Source: Exiguobacterium sp. RIT594
Lineage (GTDB): Bacteria; Bacillota; Bacilli; Exiguobacteriales; Exiguobacteriaceae
Assembly: GCF_003339585.1 (NCBI RefSeq)
Contig: NZ_QPKF01000002.1
Coordinates: 124,001 to 188,000 of the forward strand
Direction: 5' to 3'
Length of the DNA stretch: 64,000 nt
Position numbers and translations under genes: made by a program
The notes under the pieces: generated by a model
Databases searched by the model: none
What the model saw: only the letters and a program-made list of their open reading frames with translations
What the model was told of the DNA's origin: nothing
Shown: in pieces, positions 37,179 through 46,062 of the stretch
Layout of the letters: each line of letters starts with the position of its first letter
Position numbering within the stretch: the stretch's first letter is position 1

Positions 37179-37217
37179 AAAAAAAGTCGCTCTTCTCGAA
37201 AATCGAAAAGAGCGACG
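37179..37217 (-). terminator. Regulated terminator of the SAM riboswitch
   Basis: On the minus strand GTCGCTCTTTTCGA / TCGAGAAGAGCGAC then T7. Its GCTCTT arm can instead pair with AAGAGC of the aptamer's closing stem, giving an antiterminator. Confidence 0.92.
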
Positions 37218-37232
37218 GATTAATCATGTCTG

Positions 37233-37340
37233 CTCTTATCTGTAAAGGAAAAGATTCCTTTAGGAAGTAGCACCTTCCGCTGCTCGCGGGGTTGCTGAAG
37301 TGTCTTCGGGCCATTCCCTCGACTTCTCTTGATAAGAATT
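37233..37340 (-). ncRNA. SAM riboswitch (S-box)
   Basis: The leader on the minus strand has the S-box landmarks in order: CTTATCAAGAGAAG, GAGGGAATGGCCCGA, the AGCAACC of the SAM pocket, GGTGCTA, TTCCT-AAAGG and the closing GATAAGA that pairs with CTTATC. A terminator follows. High SAM should end transcription; low SAM should express the monooxygenase and ATP-grasp genes. Confidence 0.93.
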
Positions 37341-37349
37341 ATTGGAATT

Positions 37350-37378
37350 ATCGTACACTTTTTAGCAGAGTAAAGCAA
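37350..37378 (-). promoter_or_regulatory. Promoter of the S-box operon
   Basis: On the minus strand TTGCTT (37373-37378) and TACGAT (37350-37355) lie 17 bases apart, just upstream of the aptamer. Confidence 0.65.
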
Positions 37379-37420
37379 CCATTAAACCTTGTTTTCCAAT
37401 CGGAATTAATAACAGTATTA

Positions 37421-37449
37421 AAAAAGGACGAGAGCCAGGCTCTCATCCT
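37421..37449 (-). terminator. Terminator after the DUF975 gene
   Basis: On the minus strand AGGATGAGAGC / GCTCTCGTCCT, then T6. Confidence 0.85.
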
Positions 37450-37456
37450 CATGGTC

Positions 37457-38095
37457 TTAATATGGGGCAACAAACGTCGATTGTTCGACGGGTGCTTCTT
37501 CGCCGCGGATCCGGTCATAGAATTTTGCAAGCGTGACGCTGACGTAAGGAATAATCCACAAGAATCCGATTCCGATCGTAATCAATCCAAGGAAAAACCA
37601 GCCGATGAACGATAGAATCAACAGGAAAGCTTCCATTTTGTGTCCATCCATCATTTGACGTGACCGGGTGATTGCTTCCAATACACCAATCGAAGGTTCA
37701 TCCCGCAAAATGTAGTAAGTCAACATATACGAAAATGATTTGATAATGGCCGGTACAACCAATAACAATGCCCATAGGAACAAGAATACAAATTGGACGA
37801 TTGAAAGCAGGACAACTTTTATGAAATATTTATAGGGCTCAAATAAATCACTGATTTTTGTTTGTTCTCCCCGTGCGATAGAAAGTGAGAACCAGACCCA
37901 TCCTGCACCAAGTGGGAGTAATAAGATCGTTGCAATCAATCCGAGGAAGTCAATCGTCTGGAAAGGTTCGTCATAATCAGACGACAGTAGTTCCGGAATG
38001 ACTTGCAGAATTGCGAATAATAAAAACATCAAGACCGTAAAGCCCCAACGACCGCTTAATGCTTCCTTTGCTGATTTTTTTAATTGTGATGACAT
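37457..38095 (-). CDS. DUF975 family membrane protein
   Basis: A 212-residue membrane protein of the DUF975 family with about five hydrophobic segments. It opens SSQLKKSAKEALSGRWGFTV, the family-typical amphipathic N-terminus that precedes the first helix, and has the internal DEPSIGVLEAITRSRQMMDGHKMEAFLL, a strongly conserved cytoplasmic loop. Function unknown. I choose the ATG at 38095 with GAGGAGG nine bases upstream. It is probably monocistronic, with a hairpin terminator after it. Confidence 0.85.
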   Translation of the reverse strand: MSSQLKKSAKEALSGRWGFTVLMFLLFAILQVIPELLSSDYDEPFQTIDFLGLIATILLLPLGAGWVWFSLSIARGEQTKISDLFEPYKYFIKVVLLSIVQFVFLFLWALLLVVPAIIKSFSYMLTYYILRDEPSIGVLEAITRSRQMMDGHKMEAFLLILSFIGWFFLGLITIGIGFLWIIPYVSVTLAKFYDRIRGEEAPVEQSTFVAPY

Positions 38096-38165
38096 GAATA
38101 TGATCCTCCTCAAAATAAGTTCTATCCTTATTTACGGCTCATGAAGAGAGGAGTTTCACCTTTTT

Positions 38166-39431
38166 TCAGGATTTTCCTGTTTTCAACTGATTTAAGCGTG
38201 CTTTTTCAAGTTGGCGCTGGCATGCCGTATACAACGAACGTCGTCCGTCGAGCCGTTCCATCGCAAACGGAATATCATGTTTCTTCGCCTGCGCGATGAC
38301 GTGTGCTGAAGCCGCATGGGATACCCGGCTCGTCACGACGACAATCGCATCGGTCTTTTTCGCGAGACTGGCAATCTTTTTCGCAGATTGGGCATCACCC
38401 GACAGATGAATCAGCTCGATTCCTGTTTTTTCGAAAAACGTCCGGTAGACCGGTGCTTGCTGTTCATTGCCGACGATGACGAGCCGCATGCCTTCAAATG
38501 GTGCAAAATCAAGTGGTTCCTTATCGAGGAAGTCGATGGGCTGCCCCGGTACGGACGTCGTGACGAGTGGTGTCAACGGTCGGGATTTCTTTTCACGAAT
38601 CCGGCGCGTTTTCTGCTCTTGTTTTACTTTCGACTTTCGTTTCATTTGCTTCAGATAGCGTCCCGACTTTTTGACGGCTGATCCATGAGTCGGTTCAACT
38701 GACGAAGGCCCTGGTGTGGTTGGACTGTTCGACGTTTCTAACAGTTGTACTGTCGGTTCTTCATATTGGAACGGATACTTCCAGGCAATCGTCAGTGTTT
38801 CCGGACGACCTTTCCACATGACGAGATCGACGAGCTGTCCTTCTTTCAGATGGAAAAAGCGCATGTCTTCAACCGGTGTCGCATAATAAAAGGACTTACC
38901 CGTCTCATCCTTTAATGGTCCTTCGACCGTCGATTCAATGATGCCATGATTTTTAACGATACATTTTTCAAAAACGATTCGTTCAGACAGTGGCTTCATC
39001 CGGTCAGTTGCGACAACAGCCATCACTTCAAGTGTCGTCCGGCGGGAGTCCTGATGTACGACTTGGACACGGATTTCCATTCCATGTTCAAGGTTCCATT
39101 GCCGGATTTCTGTTTCCGAGATATGACTGTTCGGCCATTCCCGTAAAGAACCACCTTTTAATTCACGGACAAACGTATAGGCGTAACGTTGTTCGATGAC
39201 AGGATTGATCTGTGCAGGAGGAACGACAGGTTGTTCGAATCTGACGTCTTCTTCTGGTTCGTTCCACACAATGTCCGGTTTTGCGGAGGGTGTATAGTAA
39301 CGCGACATCTGCACCCATTCATCGATTCCCCGGATTTCCTCGAGCAGTAAGTCCCATTCTTCCACCGTGTCGACTACTTTCATTTTACCAGCGACTAACG
39401 TCTTCGCCCGTTCCACAATCTGTTGCATCAT
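38166..39431 (-). CDS. DUF2325 domain protein
   Basis: A 421-residue protein of unknown function with a C-terminal DUF2325 domain (about 310-405: MRLVIVGNEQQAPVYRTFFEKTGIELIHLSG through VVVTSRVSHAASAHVIAQAKKHDIP), a small Rossmann-like domain. The middle (255-295) is a very basic Lys/Arg-rich segment that could bind nucleic acid. The N-terminal 230 residues look like beta-rich sequence of no known family. I prefer the ATG at 39431, nine bases after AAAGGGG, over a TTG three codons earlier that touches the site. Alone in its unit. Confidence 0.75.
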   Translation of the reverse strand: MMQQIVERAKTLVAGKMKVVDTVEEWDLLLEEIRGIDEWVQMSRYYTPSAKPDIVWNEPEEDVRFEQPVVPPAQINPVIEQRYAYTFVRELKGGSLREWPNSHISETEIRQWNLEHGMEIRVQVVHQDSRRTTLEVMAVVATDRMKPLSERIVFEKCIVKNHGIIESTVEGPLKDETGKSFYYATPVEDMRFFHLKEGQLVDLVMWKGRPETLTIAWKYPFQYEEPTVQLLETSNSPTTPGPSSVEPTHGSAVKKSGRYLKQMKRKSKVKQEQKTRRIREKKSRPLTPLVTTSVPGQPIDFLDKEPLDFAPFEGMRLVIVGNEQQAPVYRTFFEKTGIELIHLSGDAQSAKKIASLAKKTDAIVVVTSRVSHAASAHVIAQAKKHDIPFAMERLDGRRSLYTACQRQLEKARLNQLKTGKS

Positions 39432-39521
39432 CTTCAACAACCCCTTTGCTTTTTTTCAACTATAGCAAGGGACTTTCGTATAGGTTGGTCAAAAAAAGAC
39501 CTGGTTATTTTTTGGATATGG

Positions 39522-40301
39522 TTAGGCTTTTATTTCGATTGACGGATCACCGAGCCGGTATTTTTCGACAGAGACAATCAAAATCGTGATGATGACAAGT
39601 AAAAACCAGGACGATAATTTCCCGAAGTCGACCAGCTCCCATCCATCCTGCTGATTCGGATACACCCATCCCTTAAAAAAGGTTACGATATTTTCCGCCA
39701 GCCAGATGAACCAGGCAATCAATCCAAACGAGAGGGTAAGCGGCATCCGGTAGACCGTTTCATCCAGGCGGAAATAGACCCAGGACTTATAAAAGACGAG
39801 AGCAACAATCCCCATCAAAATCCAACGAAAATCAAACAACCAATGATGGGTAAAAAAGTTGGCGTACACGAGCAGACCGGTCGCTAAAGCAAACAGTGGC
39901 CGGGGAAACTGCGTAATTCGGAGATCAAAACGGCGAAATGCCTGACAAATGTAACTGGCGACACTCGCATACATGAAACCGGCATAGAGCGGAACACCCA
40001 ACACTTTACTGAAGGCGTCTTCCGGATAACTCCAGGAGCCGACCTGGACTTTAAACAGCTCCAGTCCGAGTCCAATCGCATGGAATATTAAAATCAATTT
40101 AAACTCTTCTTTCGTTTCATAACGCGTGACAAGTAAAACGATTTGTACGAGGAGACACCAGATCAGGAGCAAATCGTAGCGGGCAATCGGCTCCGCCGGC
40201 AGATAACGGGAGGCAGCAAGTGCCAGGAAAATCGCGACCGGAAACACACAACAGATGGCCTCAAGGTATGTAAAACGGAAAAAATGACGGATTTTTTGCA
40301 T
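39522..40301 (-). CDS. yoaT: DUF817 family membrane protein (YoaT-like)
   Basis: A 259-residue integral membrane protein of the DUF817 family with about eight hydrophobic segments. Characteristic sequence includes GLGLELFKVQVGSWSYPE, VPLYAGFMYASVASYICQAFRRFDL and WIWLAENI-like WFIWLAENIVTFFKGWVYPNQQ, which are well conserved in the family. No function is known to me. GGAGG precedes the ATG. It is divergent from the YczE-family gene across a 150-base promoter region. Confidence 0.85.
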   Translation of the reverse strand: MQKIRHFFRFTYLEAICCVFPVAIFLALAASRYLPAEPIARYDLLLIWCLLVQIVLLVTRYETKEEFKLILIFHAIGLGLELFKVQVGSWSYPEDAFSKVLGVPLYAGFMYASVASYICQAFRRFDLRITQFPRPLFALATGLLVYANFFTHHWLFDFRWILMGIVALVFYKSWVYFRLDETVYRMPLTLSFGLIAWFIWLAENIVTFFKGWVYPNQQDGWELVDFGKLSSWFLLVIITILIVSVEKYRLGDPSIEIKA

Positions 40302-40451
40302 GGACGGACCTCCTTTTCATTAGTATACGGATCAGCAGAACGGATTCCCTCCATCTCAAGATGGAAAATATCGGATTCGCTTTAGTTTCTTTCCTCAAAC
40401 ATGGTACAGTTAATGAATCAATTTGATTTTGAAACGAGGTGTCTCCCATCC

Positions 40452-41120
40452 ATGAAGCAGACCATTCAAACATCCTGGCTGTTCCGTTCCGTTCTGAAAT
40501 GGGCATTATTCTTATTCGGTCTTTTTTTACTTGCTGTCGGTTCATCGATGATGATCACGGCACAACTCGGCGTCTCGACCTGGGACGTTCTGCACCTTGG
40601 TCTGCAAAATAAAACGCCGTTTTCCGTCGGAACGATTATTCTTCTCGTCGGCTTGTTACTGGTGTTCGTCAAATACTTGCTCGACCGGATTACACCGCAG
40701 GTCGGCACACTCGTCAACGCGATTTTTGTCGGCGTGTTCATGAATCTGGTTCTCGGTTCCGGTCTCCTGCCCTCCTTTTCTTCTCTGTGGCAGAATACAC
40801 TGTGGCTGATTGCCGGTATCTTCATCATCGGGATGGGCGCGGGGTTGTATGTTGCTGTCGGGTACGGCGCTGGACCACGGGACGGACTGACACTGACGCT
40901 CGCTGAACGGTTCGGTACATCCATCCGGATGATGCGGACATTCATGGAAATCACCGCTTGCGGTATCGGTTGGCTGCTCGGAGGACCCGTGTTCTTCGGA
41001 ACGATCTTATCGATTTTCCTGATTGGTCCGTTCCTGCAATTTTGGTTAGGGCATTTCCGCCGGATGATTGCTGCGATTGATGCCGGAACGATTCCCCGGA
41101 AACAACAAAAAATCAGTTAA
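40452..41120 (+). CDS. yczE: YczE/YyaS/YitT family membrane protein
   Basis: A 222-residue membrane protein of the YczE group with five or six helices. Family marks are LGVSTWDVLHLGL (about 42-54), the helical hairpin after it, and GYGAGPRDGLTLTLAERFG (about 138-156). In Bacillus YczE homologues are reported to affect lipopeptide production; that cannot be transferred here. The ATG at 40452 follows GAGGTG at a somewhat long distance; the longer open frame upstream overlaps promoter-like sequence (TGGTACAGT). A terminator ends it. Confidence 0.82.
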   Translation: MKQTIQTSWLFRSVLKWALFLFGLFLLAVGSSMMITAQLGVSTWDVLHLGLQNKTPFSVGTIILLVGLLLVFVKYLLDRITPQVGTLVNAIFVGVFMNLVLGSGLLPSFSSLWQNTLWLIAGIFIIGMGAGLYVAVGYGAGPRDGLTLTLAERFGTSIRMMRTFMEITACGIGWLLGGPVFFGTILSIFLIGPFLQFWLGHFRRMIAAIDAGTIPRKQQKIS

Positions 41121-41132
41121 GTCGTCTGACTC

Positions 41133-41164
41133 GATACCATTTCATCTGAAATGGTATCTTTTTT
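41133..41164 (+). terminator. Terminator
   Basis: GATACCATTTCA / TGAAATGGTATC, perfect 12-bp stem, then T6. Confidence 0.9.
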
Positions 41165-41182
41165 GTGGATGAAGCATATTAG

Positions 41183-41234
41183 TTGCAGCATGCAAGCAGA
41201 CACGTTATATTCATTTACATATCAATCTTTGATA
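41183..41234 (+). promoter_or_regulatory. marR-nitroreductase promoter with two inverted repeats
   Basis: TTGCAG (41183-41188) and TATATT (41206-41211) are 17 bases apart. Inverted repeats TTGCA-GCA-TGCAA (41183-41195) over the -35 and TATCAA-TCT-TTGATA (41220-41234) just after the predicted start are likely sites for the MarR protein encoded next. Confidence 0.55.
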
Positions 41235-41268
41235 CGTCAAGGATTTTTCGAACGAAGGGAAGGATGTG

Positions 41269-41724
41269 ATGAACGTGAGTATTTCCTGTACCGAAAAAGG
41301 ACGACTGATTTATGCGCTCGTCTCCGTCAATAAGACGATTGCTCAAAAATTTGATCTCTGTACGGACGGCTTCAGCCAAACCCGGATGGACTTATTAGCG
41401 CAACTCGAGGTCGATACGACCATCAGTCAAAAAGAGTTGCAACAACGTGTCAACGTTGATAATGCAGCCGTGACACGACATTTAAAACACCTGGAAACGA
41501 AGGGCATGATTGAACGTGTCCGTTCCGCAACCGATAACCGTGTCATTCTCGTTTCGTTGACGTCAGAAGGCGCCACACGAATCACCCGGTTACGTCAGCA
41601 AAAAGATGAATTCCTCGAGCAACTGCTTGAAGGATTCACGGCAGATGAACAACACCAGCTGGCACAAATGATCCAACGAATTGAAACAAATGCCCTTACC
41701 TTACCTAAAACAACTGTTAACTAA
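41269..41724 (+). CDS. MarR-family transcriptional regulator
   Basis: A 151-residue MarR-type winged-helix repressor. The helix-turn-helix is ISQKELQQRVNVDNAAVTRHLKHLE, and the wing is RVRSATDNRVILVSLT with the conserved Asp-x-Arg. An early cysteine (VSISCTEKGR, near residue 7) and one at LCTDGF (about 32) could act as thiol sensors, as in the YodB/MhqR/OhrR groups, but this is inference. Start ATG at 41269 follows AAGGGA; a GTG just before it is also possible. It is the first gene of an operon with two nitroreductases starting 16 bases later and probably controls them and itself. Confidence 0.88.
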   Translation: MNVSISCTEKGRLIYALVSVNKTIAQKFDLCTDGFSQTRMDLLAQLEVDTTISQKELQQRVNVDNAAVTRHLKHLETKGMIERVRSATDNRVILVSLTSEGATRITRLRQQKDEFLEQLLEGFTADEQHQLAQMIQRIETNALTLPKTTVN

Positions 41725-41739
41725 AAAGGAGACTTTCAA

Positions 41740-42375
41740 ATGACTACACAAACTGCAACTGATTTCATGGAAATCGTTAAAGGACGCCGCTCGATCCGCA
41801 ACTACGACACAAACGTCAAGATTTCAAAAGAAGAAATGACACAAATCCTTGAAGAAGCAACACTCGCTCCATCTTCGGTCAACATGCAACCATGGCGTTT
41901 CCTCGTCATCGACAGCGAAGAAGGAAAAGCAACACTCGCTCCGCTCGCTAAATTCAACCAGGTGCAAGTCGAAACATCATCTGCAGTTATCGCTGTCTTT
42001 GGTGACATGAAAGCAATCGATCAACTTGAAAACATCTATGATACAGCTGTTGAAAAAGGACTGATGCCGCAAGAAGTCCGCGATCGTCAAGTTCCTGCCA
42101 TTCAAGGAATGTATGAAAGCGTACCGGCCAGTGCACTGAAAGACAGCATCTTGATCGACTCAGGTCTCGTCTCGATGCAATTAATGCTCGTTGCCCGTGC
42201 ACACGGTTACGATACAAATCCGATCGGCGGTTATGAAAAAGACCAAATCGCTGAAGCTTTCGGTATGGAAAAAGACCGTTACGTACCGGTTATGCTTCTT
42301 TCAATCGGGAAAGCCGTCGACACAGGATACCCGTCGGTCCGTCTGCCAATCAACGACATCACCGACTGGAAATAA
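41740..42375 (+). CDS. Nitroreductase family protein, copy 1
   Basis: A 211-residue FMN-dependent nitroreductase, resembling B. subtilis MhqN/YodC, which reduce quinones and nitro compounds with NAD(P)H. FMN-binding marks are GRRSIRNYD (16-23), APSSVNMQPWRFLVI (43-57) and the C-terminal GYEKDQIAEAFG and LLSIGKA. AAAGGAG precedes the ATG. It is followed 53 bases later by a second copy that differs at about 22 of 211 positions. Codon use is like that of a well-expressed gene. It is in one operon with the marR gene. Confidence 0.93.
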   Translation: MTTQTATDFMEIVKGRRSIRNYDTNVKISKEEMTQILEEATLAPSSVNMQPWRFLVIDSEEGKATLAPLAKFNQVQVETSSAVIAVFGDMKAIDQLENIYDTAVEKGLMPQEVRDRQVPAIQGMYESVPASALKDSILIDSGLVSMQLMLVARAHGYDTNPIGGYEKDQIAEAFGMEKDRYVPVMLLSIGKAVDTGYPSVRLPINDITDWK

Positions 42376-42428
42376 GCAGTACTCATATTCATCAAAAAAA
42401 GAGAACAAACAAAAGGGAGATTATTACT

Positions 42429-43064
42429 ATGACAACTCAAACAACTACAGACTTTATGGAAATCGTTAAAGGACGCCGCTCAATCCGCAACTACGACACA
42501 AACGTCAAGATTTCAAAAGAAGAAATGACACAAATCCTTGAAGAAGCAACACTTGCTCCATCTTCGGTCAACATGCAACCATGGCGTTTCCTCGTCATCG
42601 ACAGTGCAGAAGGAAAAGCGACGCTTGCTCCACTTGCTAAATTCAACCAGGTTCAAGTCGAGACATCATCTGCTGTCATCGCCGTCTTCGGAGATATGAA
42701 TGCAGTCGACAGCATCGATACCATCTACGATATGGCTGTTGAAAAAGGATTAATGCCGCAAGAAGTCCGCGATCGTCAAGTCCCTGCCATCAAAGGCTTC
42801 TACAGCCCGGAAGATACAGATACACTTCGTGACAGCATCCTGATCGACTCAGGCCTCGTCTCGATGCAATTGATGCTCGTCGCCCGTGCACACGGTTACG
42901 ATACAAACCCGATCGGCGGTTACGAAAAAGATCAAATCGCTGAAGCATTCGGTATGGATAAAGACCGTTACCTTCCTGTCATGCTCCTTTCCATCGGAAA
43001 AGCAGTTGACGCCGGGTACCCATCGGTTCGTTTGCCGATCAACGACATCACAGACTGGAAATAA
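42429..43064 (+). CDS. Nitroreductase family protein, copy 2
   Basis: A 211-residue near-duplicate of the preceding nitroreductase (about 90% identical by my count). The FMN-binding regions are unchanged, and 17 of the 22 differences fall in residues 91-134 (for example DMNAVDSIDTIYD and GFYSPEDTDTLR), the segment that forms the lid over the active site in this family. It has its own AAAGGGAG before the ATG, and a terminator follows. The pattern suggests duplication followed by a change of substrate range, or gene conversion keeping the rest alike. Confidence 0.93.
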   Translation: MTTQTTTDFMEIVKGRRSIRNYDTNVKISKEEMTQILEEATLAPSSVNMQPWRFLVIDSAEGKATLAPLAKFNQVQVETSSAVIAVFGDMNAVDSIDTIYDMAVEKGLMPQEVRDRQVPAIKGFYSPEDTDTLRDSILIDSGLVSMQLMLVARAHGYDTNPIGGYEKDQIAEAFGMDKDRYLPVMLLSIGKAVDAGYPSVRLPINDITDWK

Positions 43065-43077
43065 TCGTTTGAAAGCT

Positions 43078-43108
43078 CCGGATTCCTCAACAGGAATCCG
43101 GTTTTTTT
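43078..43108 (+). terminator. Terminator of the marR-nitroreductase operon
   Basis: CCGGATTCCT / AGGAATCCGG, perfect 10-bp stem, loop CAAC, then T7. Confidence 0.9.
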
Positions 43109-43138
43109 GTATACTGACGAAAAGGAGCTGGTCAAACG

Positions 43139-44458
43139 ATGTATGATGTGACGATTATCGGTGCCGGTGTCGCTGGAATCTTTCTGGCACACGAACTGAT
43201 GGCACAAGGTCAGACGGTTCTGTTGATTGATGCCGGAAAACCGCTTGAGCAACGGACAACACAGGAAGCCTACCTCGGTTTTGGCGGACTCGGAAAATCG
43301 GAAGGAAAATACAACTATTCTGCCGGATTCGGCGGCGAACTCGCAGAGAAACTGGGACCGGAGAAGATGCTCCAACTGATGCAACAAGTCGATGCCCTCT
43401 TGTGTCGTTACGGCGCGGACGAGGTCGATACCTATTCGACATCCAATCCAGAGCTCGCAACCCGGGCGCGCGCTGCCGGTCTTGAAACGATCGAAACGAC
43501 GGTCCGCCATCTCGGGACAGGATTATCGGAACGTATTTTAAGACGGCTCGAAGCCGTTCTTCAGAAACAGATTACCTTTCGCTTTGAGACGTTTGTCGAA
43601 ACGATCGAGAAACAACATAACGGGTTTCTGCTTACGACTAAACACGAGACATTTTCGAGTCAACGTGTCGTCTTCGCGACCGGACGTTCCGGTACGGAGT
43701 GGATGCAGGCACAACTGCAGACGCTTGGACTCACTCAAAACAAAACACGCCTCGACCTCGGGATTCGGATTGAGATGGAGGAAACGGCATTCCGGACACT
43801 GTTACAGGATACATTCGAAACGAAGCTGGCCTATGCGTCAGCAGCCGGAACGGCGGTCACGTACTGTATGAATCCGAAAGGACGGATCATCCGCAAACAT
43901 CAGGAGGGTCTCGTCATGCCGGATGGTCAGAATTTCCGCGAACAGGAGTCCGGAACGACCAACTTGAACTTCACGCTGTTTTTACCGCGTTATTTTGCGA
44001 CACTTGCAGAAGCGAATCACTATGCCGCTTCCGTCATCGGACGGATCAATCAGGGAACAGACCGGATCGTCGTGCAACGACTGGGGGATTTGCGTTCAGC
44101 CCGTATGACTTCCTCAGCTGATCTTGCCGAAAATAAAATCAGACCGACTTTAGAAGCGACTGCCGGTCATCTGATGGAGGAAGTACCGGAAACCGACATT
44201 ACCGTTCTGTTGGAATTCCTGGACCGTCTTGAACACCTCCTCGAGACACCACTTTCACCGGATACGTTACTGTACGGTATGGACGGAAAATTTTATGCCC
44301 CGGTACTGTCGACGTCTCCGGTCTTTGAAACGGATCTTCCGGGACTGTATGCCATCGGCGATTGCTCCGGTGTGACGCACTCCCTGTCACAAGCAGCTGC
44401 AAGCGGTCTTTATCTCGGACAACACCTGACACAAAAAACAGCCGTCTTAAGAGAGTGA
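43139..44458 (+). CDS. FAD-dependent oxidoreductase (COG2509-like)
   Basis: A 439-residue flavoprotein of the uncharacterised COG2509 dehydrogenase group. The dinucleotide-binding motif is VTIIGAGVAGIFLAHEL (residues 4-20); RVVFATGRSG is the second FAD motif; and GLYAIGDCSGVTHSLSQAAASGL near the end closes the FAD domain. Between lie substrate-domain sequences with AYLGFGGLGKSEGKYN near residue 43. The reaction is not known. AAAGGAG precedes the ATG. It is convergent with dbpA, and the shared hairpin overlaps its last codons. Confidence 0.82.
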   Translation: MYDVTIIGAGVAGIFLAHELMAQGQTVLLIDAGKPLEQRTTQEAYLGFGGLGKSEGKYNYSAGFGGELAEKLGPEKMLQLMQQVDALLCRYGADEVDTYSTSNPELATRARAAGLETIETTVRHLGTGLSERILRRLEAVLQKQITFRFETFVETIEKQHNGFLLTTKHETFSSQRVVFATGRSGTEWMQAQLQTLGLTQNKTRLDLGIRIEMEETAFRTLLQDTFETKLAYASAAGTAVTYCMNPKGRIIRKHQEGLVMPDGQNFREQESGTTNLNFTLFLPRYFATLAEANHYAASVIGRINQGTDRIVVQRLGDLRSARMTSSADLAENKIRPTLEATAGHLMEEVPETDITVLLEFLDRLEHLLETPLSPDTLLYGMDGKFYAPVLSTSPVFETDLPGLYAIGDCSGVTHSLSQAAASGLYLGQHLTQKTAVLRE

Positions 44459-44475
44459 TGTCTCTTTAGACGGCT
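44440..44475 (-). terminator. Terminator of dbpA
   Basis: GCCGTCTTAAGAGA / TCTCTTTAGACGGC around GTGATG, followed on the minus strand by TGTTTTTTG. It overlaps the stop codon of the convergent FAD gene. Confidence 0.8.
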
Positions 44476-44483
44476 GCTGCCAT

Positions 44484-45929
44484 TTATTTTTTGAACGCTT
44501 CGTACACTTTCAACTGTTTGCCTTTGACTTTTGTTGTCTTCATCGCCCGCAAGACGAGCGGACCTTTTCCGTTCAGGATTTCCACGTACGTGACGGTATC
44601 CTGAATCGTGATGATTCCGATGTCTTGCGCGGTCATGCCTTCGATTTTCGCAATCGTTCCGACGAAATCAACGGCACGAAGTTTCTTTTTCTTCCCGCCG
44701 TTAAAATAGAGCTTCATGATATCGGCATTCAGCTGTTCCGTTTTCGAAGCCCGGACATCAGCCGTCGTAATTTTCTCTTCAAACGCATCCGCTGTCCGAA
44801 TCAGTTCCTTTTCAGTCGGTGCCTGGCGTCTTTCAATGGCCTCACCACGGTACTGTTCGACTTCACGCAGACGGCGCATATCGGACTCGGTCACTAAACT
44901 GATTGCTTTTCCGAGCGCTCCTGCCCGTCCCGTCCGGCCTGTCCGGTGCACATAACTTTCTTTTTCGACCGGCATGTCGTACTGGATGACGTGTGTGATG
45001 TTTTCAATATCGATGCCACGTGCTGCGACGTCTGTTGCGACGAGATAACGGAACTCACCTGCCCGGAAGGCTTTCATGACAGCAAGACGCTCATCCTGTT
45101 CCATTCCGCCGTGAATTTTTTCGACCGGATAATCCATTGATGCCAACCCCTGGGCGACGAAATCGACATGTTCTTTCGTCCGGCAGAAAATCATGCACCG
45201 GTCCGGATTTTCGACGACCGTGACATCTTTGAGGACCGCAAATTTCGTTTTATCGGTTACCGTAATATAACTGTGTTCGATTTCTGCAATTTCCGTTGCC
45301 TTTGTCAGGATTTCGACTTCCTTCGGTGACTGCATGTAACGGTCACTCAGCTGATGGATGTCTTGTGGGAACGTCGCAGAGAACAGCATGGTCGTCCGTT
45401 GTTTCGGCAATTGTTTTAAGATCGTATCCACTTGATCGAGGAAGCCCATGTTGAGCATCTCGTCCGCCTCGTCAAGAACCAGGTATTTCACTTTTTCAAG
45501 TGATAACGTGCCGCGCTCCAAGTGATCGAGCACCCGTCCCGGTGTCCCGACGACGATATGTGTCTTCTGTTTCAGTTCTGCGACTTGTCCGCGGAATGGT
45601 TGTTTCCCAAACACAGCTGTCGCTTTGATTCGTTTATAACGACCGATGTTCATGACATCTTCCGTGACTTGCAGGGCCAGCTCACGCGTTGGTGTTAAAA
45701 TTAACGCCTGGGGTTTGTTTTCTTCCCACTCAACGAGTTCGCAAAGGGGAATTCCGAACGATGCCGTCTTCCCGCTGCCGGTCCGTGATTTGACGATGAT
45801 ATCTTTTTCCGATAAAGCTACCGGAATGACGGCTTGTTGGACATCGGTCGGCGTATGATAACCGAGCTGTTCAATCGCTTCTAGAATCGGCGTACTGAGT
45901 TGAAAATCAGTGAATGGTTTTTTAGACAT
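44484..45929 (-). CDS. dbpA: DEAD-box RNA helicase DbpA/YxiN
   Basis: A 481-residue DEAD-box helicase of the DbpA/YxiN group, which recognises hairpin 92 of 23S rRNA and helps assemble the large ribosomal subunit. Motifs: [21 protein letters not shown] (about 152-155), [13 protein letters not shown]. The C-terminal 75 residues ([38 protein letters not shown]) form the DbpA RNA-binding domain that gives the specificity and is missing from the helicase at the left end of the window. Start ATG lies after GAGGTATT. It lies 134 bases downstream of rlmN, another 23S rRNA factor, but behind a terminator. Confidence 0.93.
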   Translation of the reverse strand: MSKKPFTDFQLSTPILEAIEQLGYHTPTDVQQAVIPVALSEKDIIVKSRTGSGKTASFGIPLCELVEWEENKPQALILTPTRELALQVTEDVMNIGRYKRIKATAVFGKQPFRGQVAELKQKTHIVVGTPGRVLDHLERGTLSLEKVKYLVLDEADEMLNMGFLDQVDTILKQLPKQRTTMLFSATFPQDIHQLSDRYMQSPKEVEILTKATEIAEIEHSYITVTDKTKFAVLKDVTVVENPDRCMIFCRTKEHVDFVAQGLASMDYPVEKIHGGMEQDERLAVMKAFRAGEFRYLVATDVAARGIDIENITHVIQYDMPVEKESYVHRTGRTGRAGALGKAISLVTESDMRRLREVEQYRGEAIERRQAPTEKELIRTADAFEEKITTADVRASKTEQLNADIMKLYFNGGKKKKLRAVDFVGTIAKIEGMTAQDIGIITIQDTVTYVEILNGKGPLVLRAMKTTKVKGKQLKVYEAFKK

Positions 45930-46026
45930 AAGAATACCTCATTTATTTTTATAGTTTATGTTTAAGTTGGATTTGTTAATCAGACGTGACCTCTCATTAT
46001 GCGCTACTTTCAACAGAACGTCAAAA

Positions 46027-46055
46027 GAGCTTCCCGTCAGAGTGACGGGAAGCTC
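46027..46055 (-). terminator. Terminator after rlmN
   Basis: Perfect 13-bp stem GAGCTTCCCGTCA / TGACGGGAAGCTC, then TTTT on the minus strand. Confidence 0.85.
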
Positions 46056-46062
46056 CACTTGC

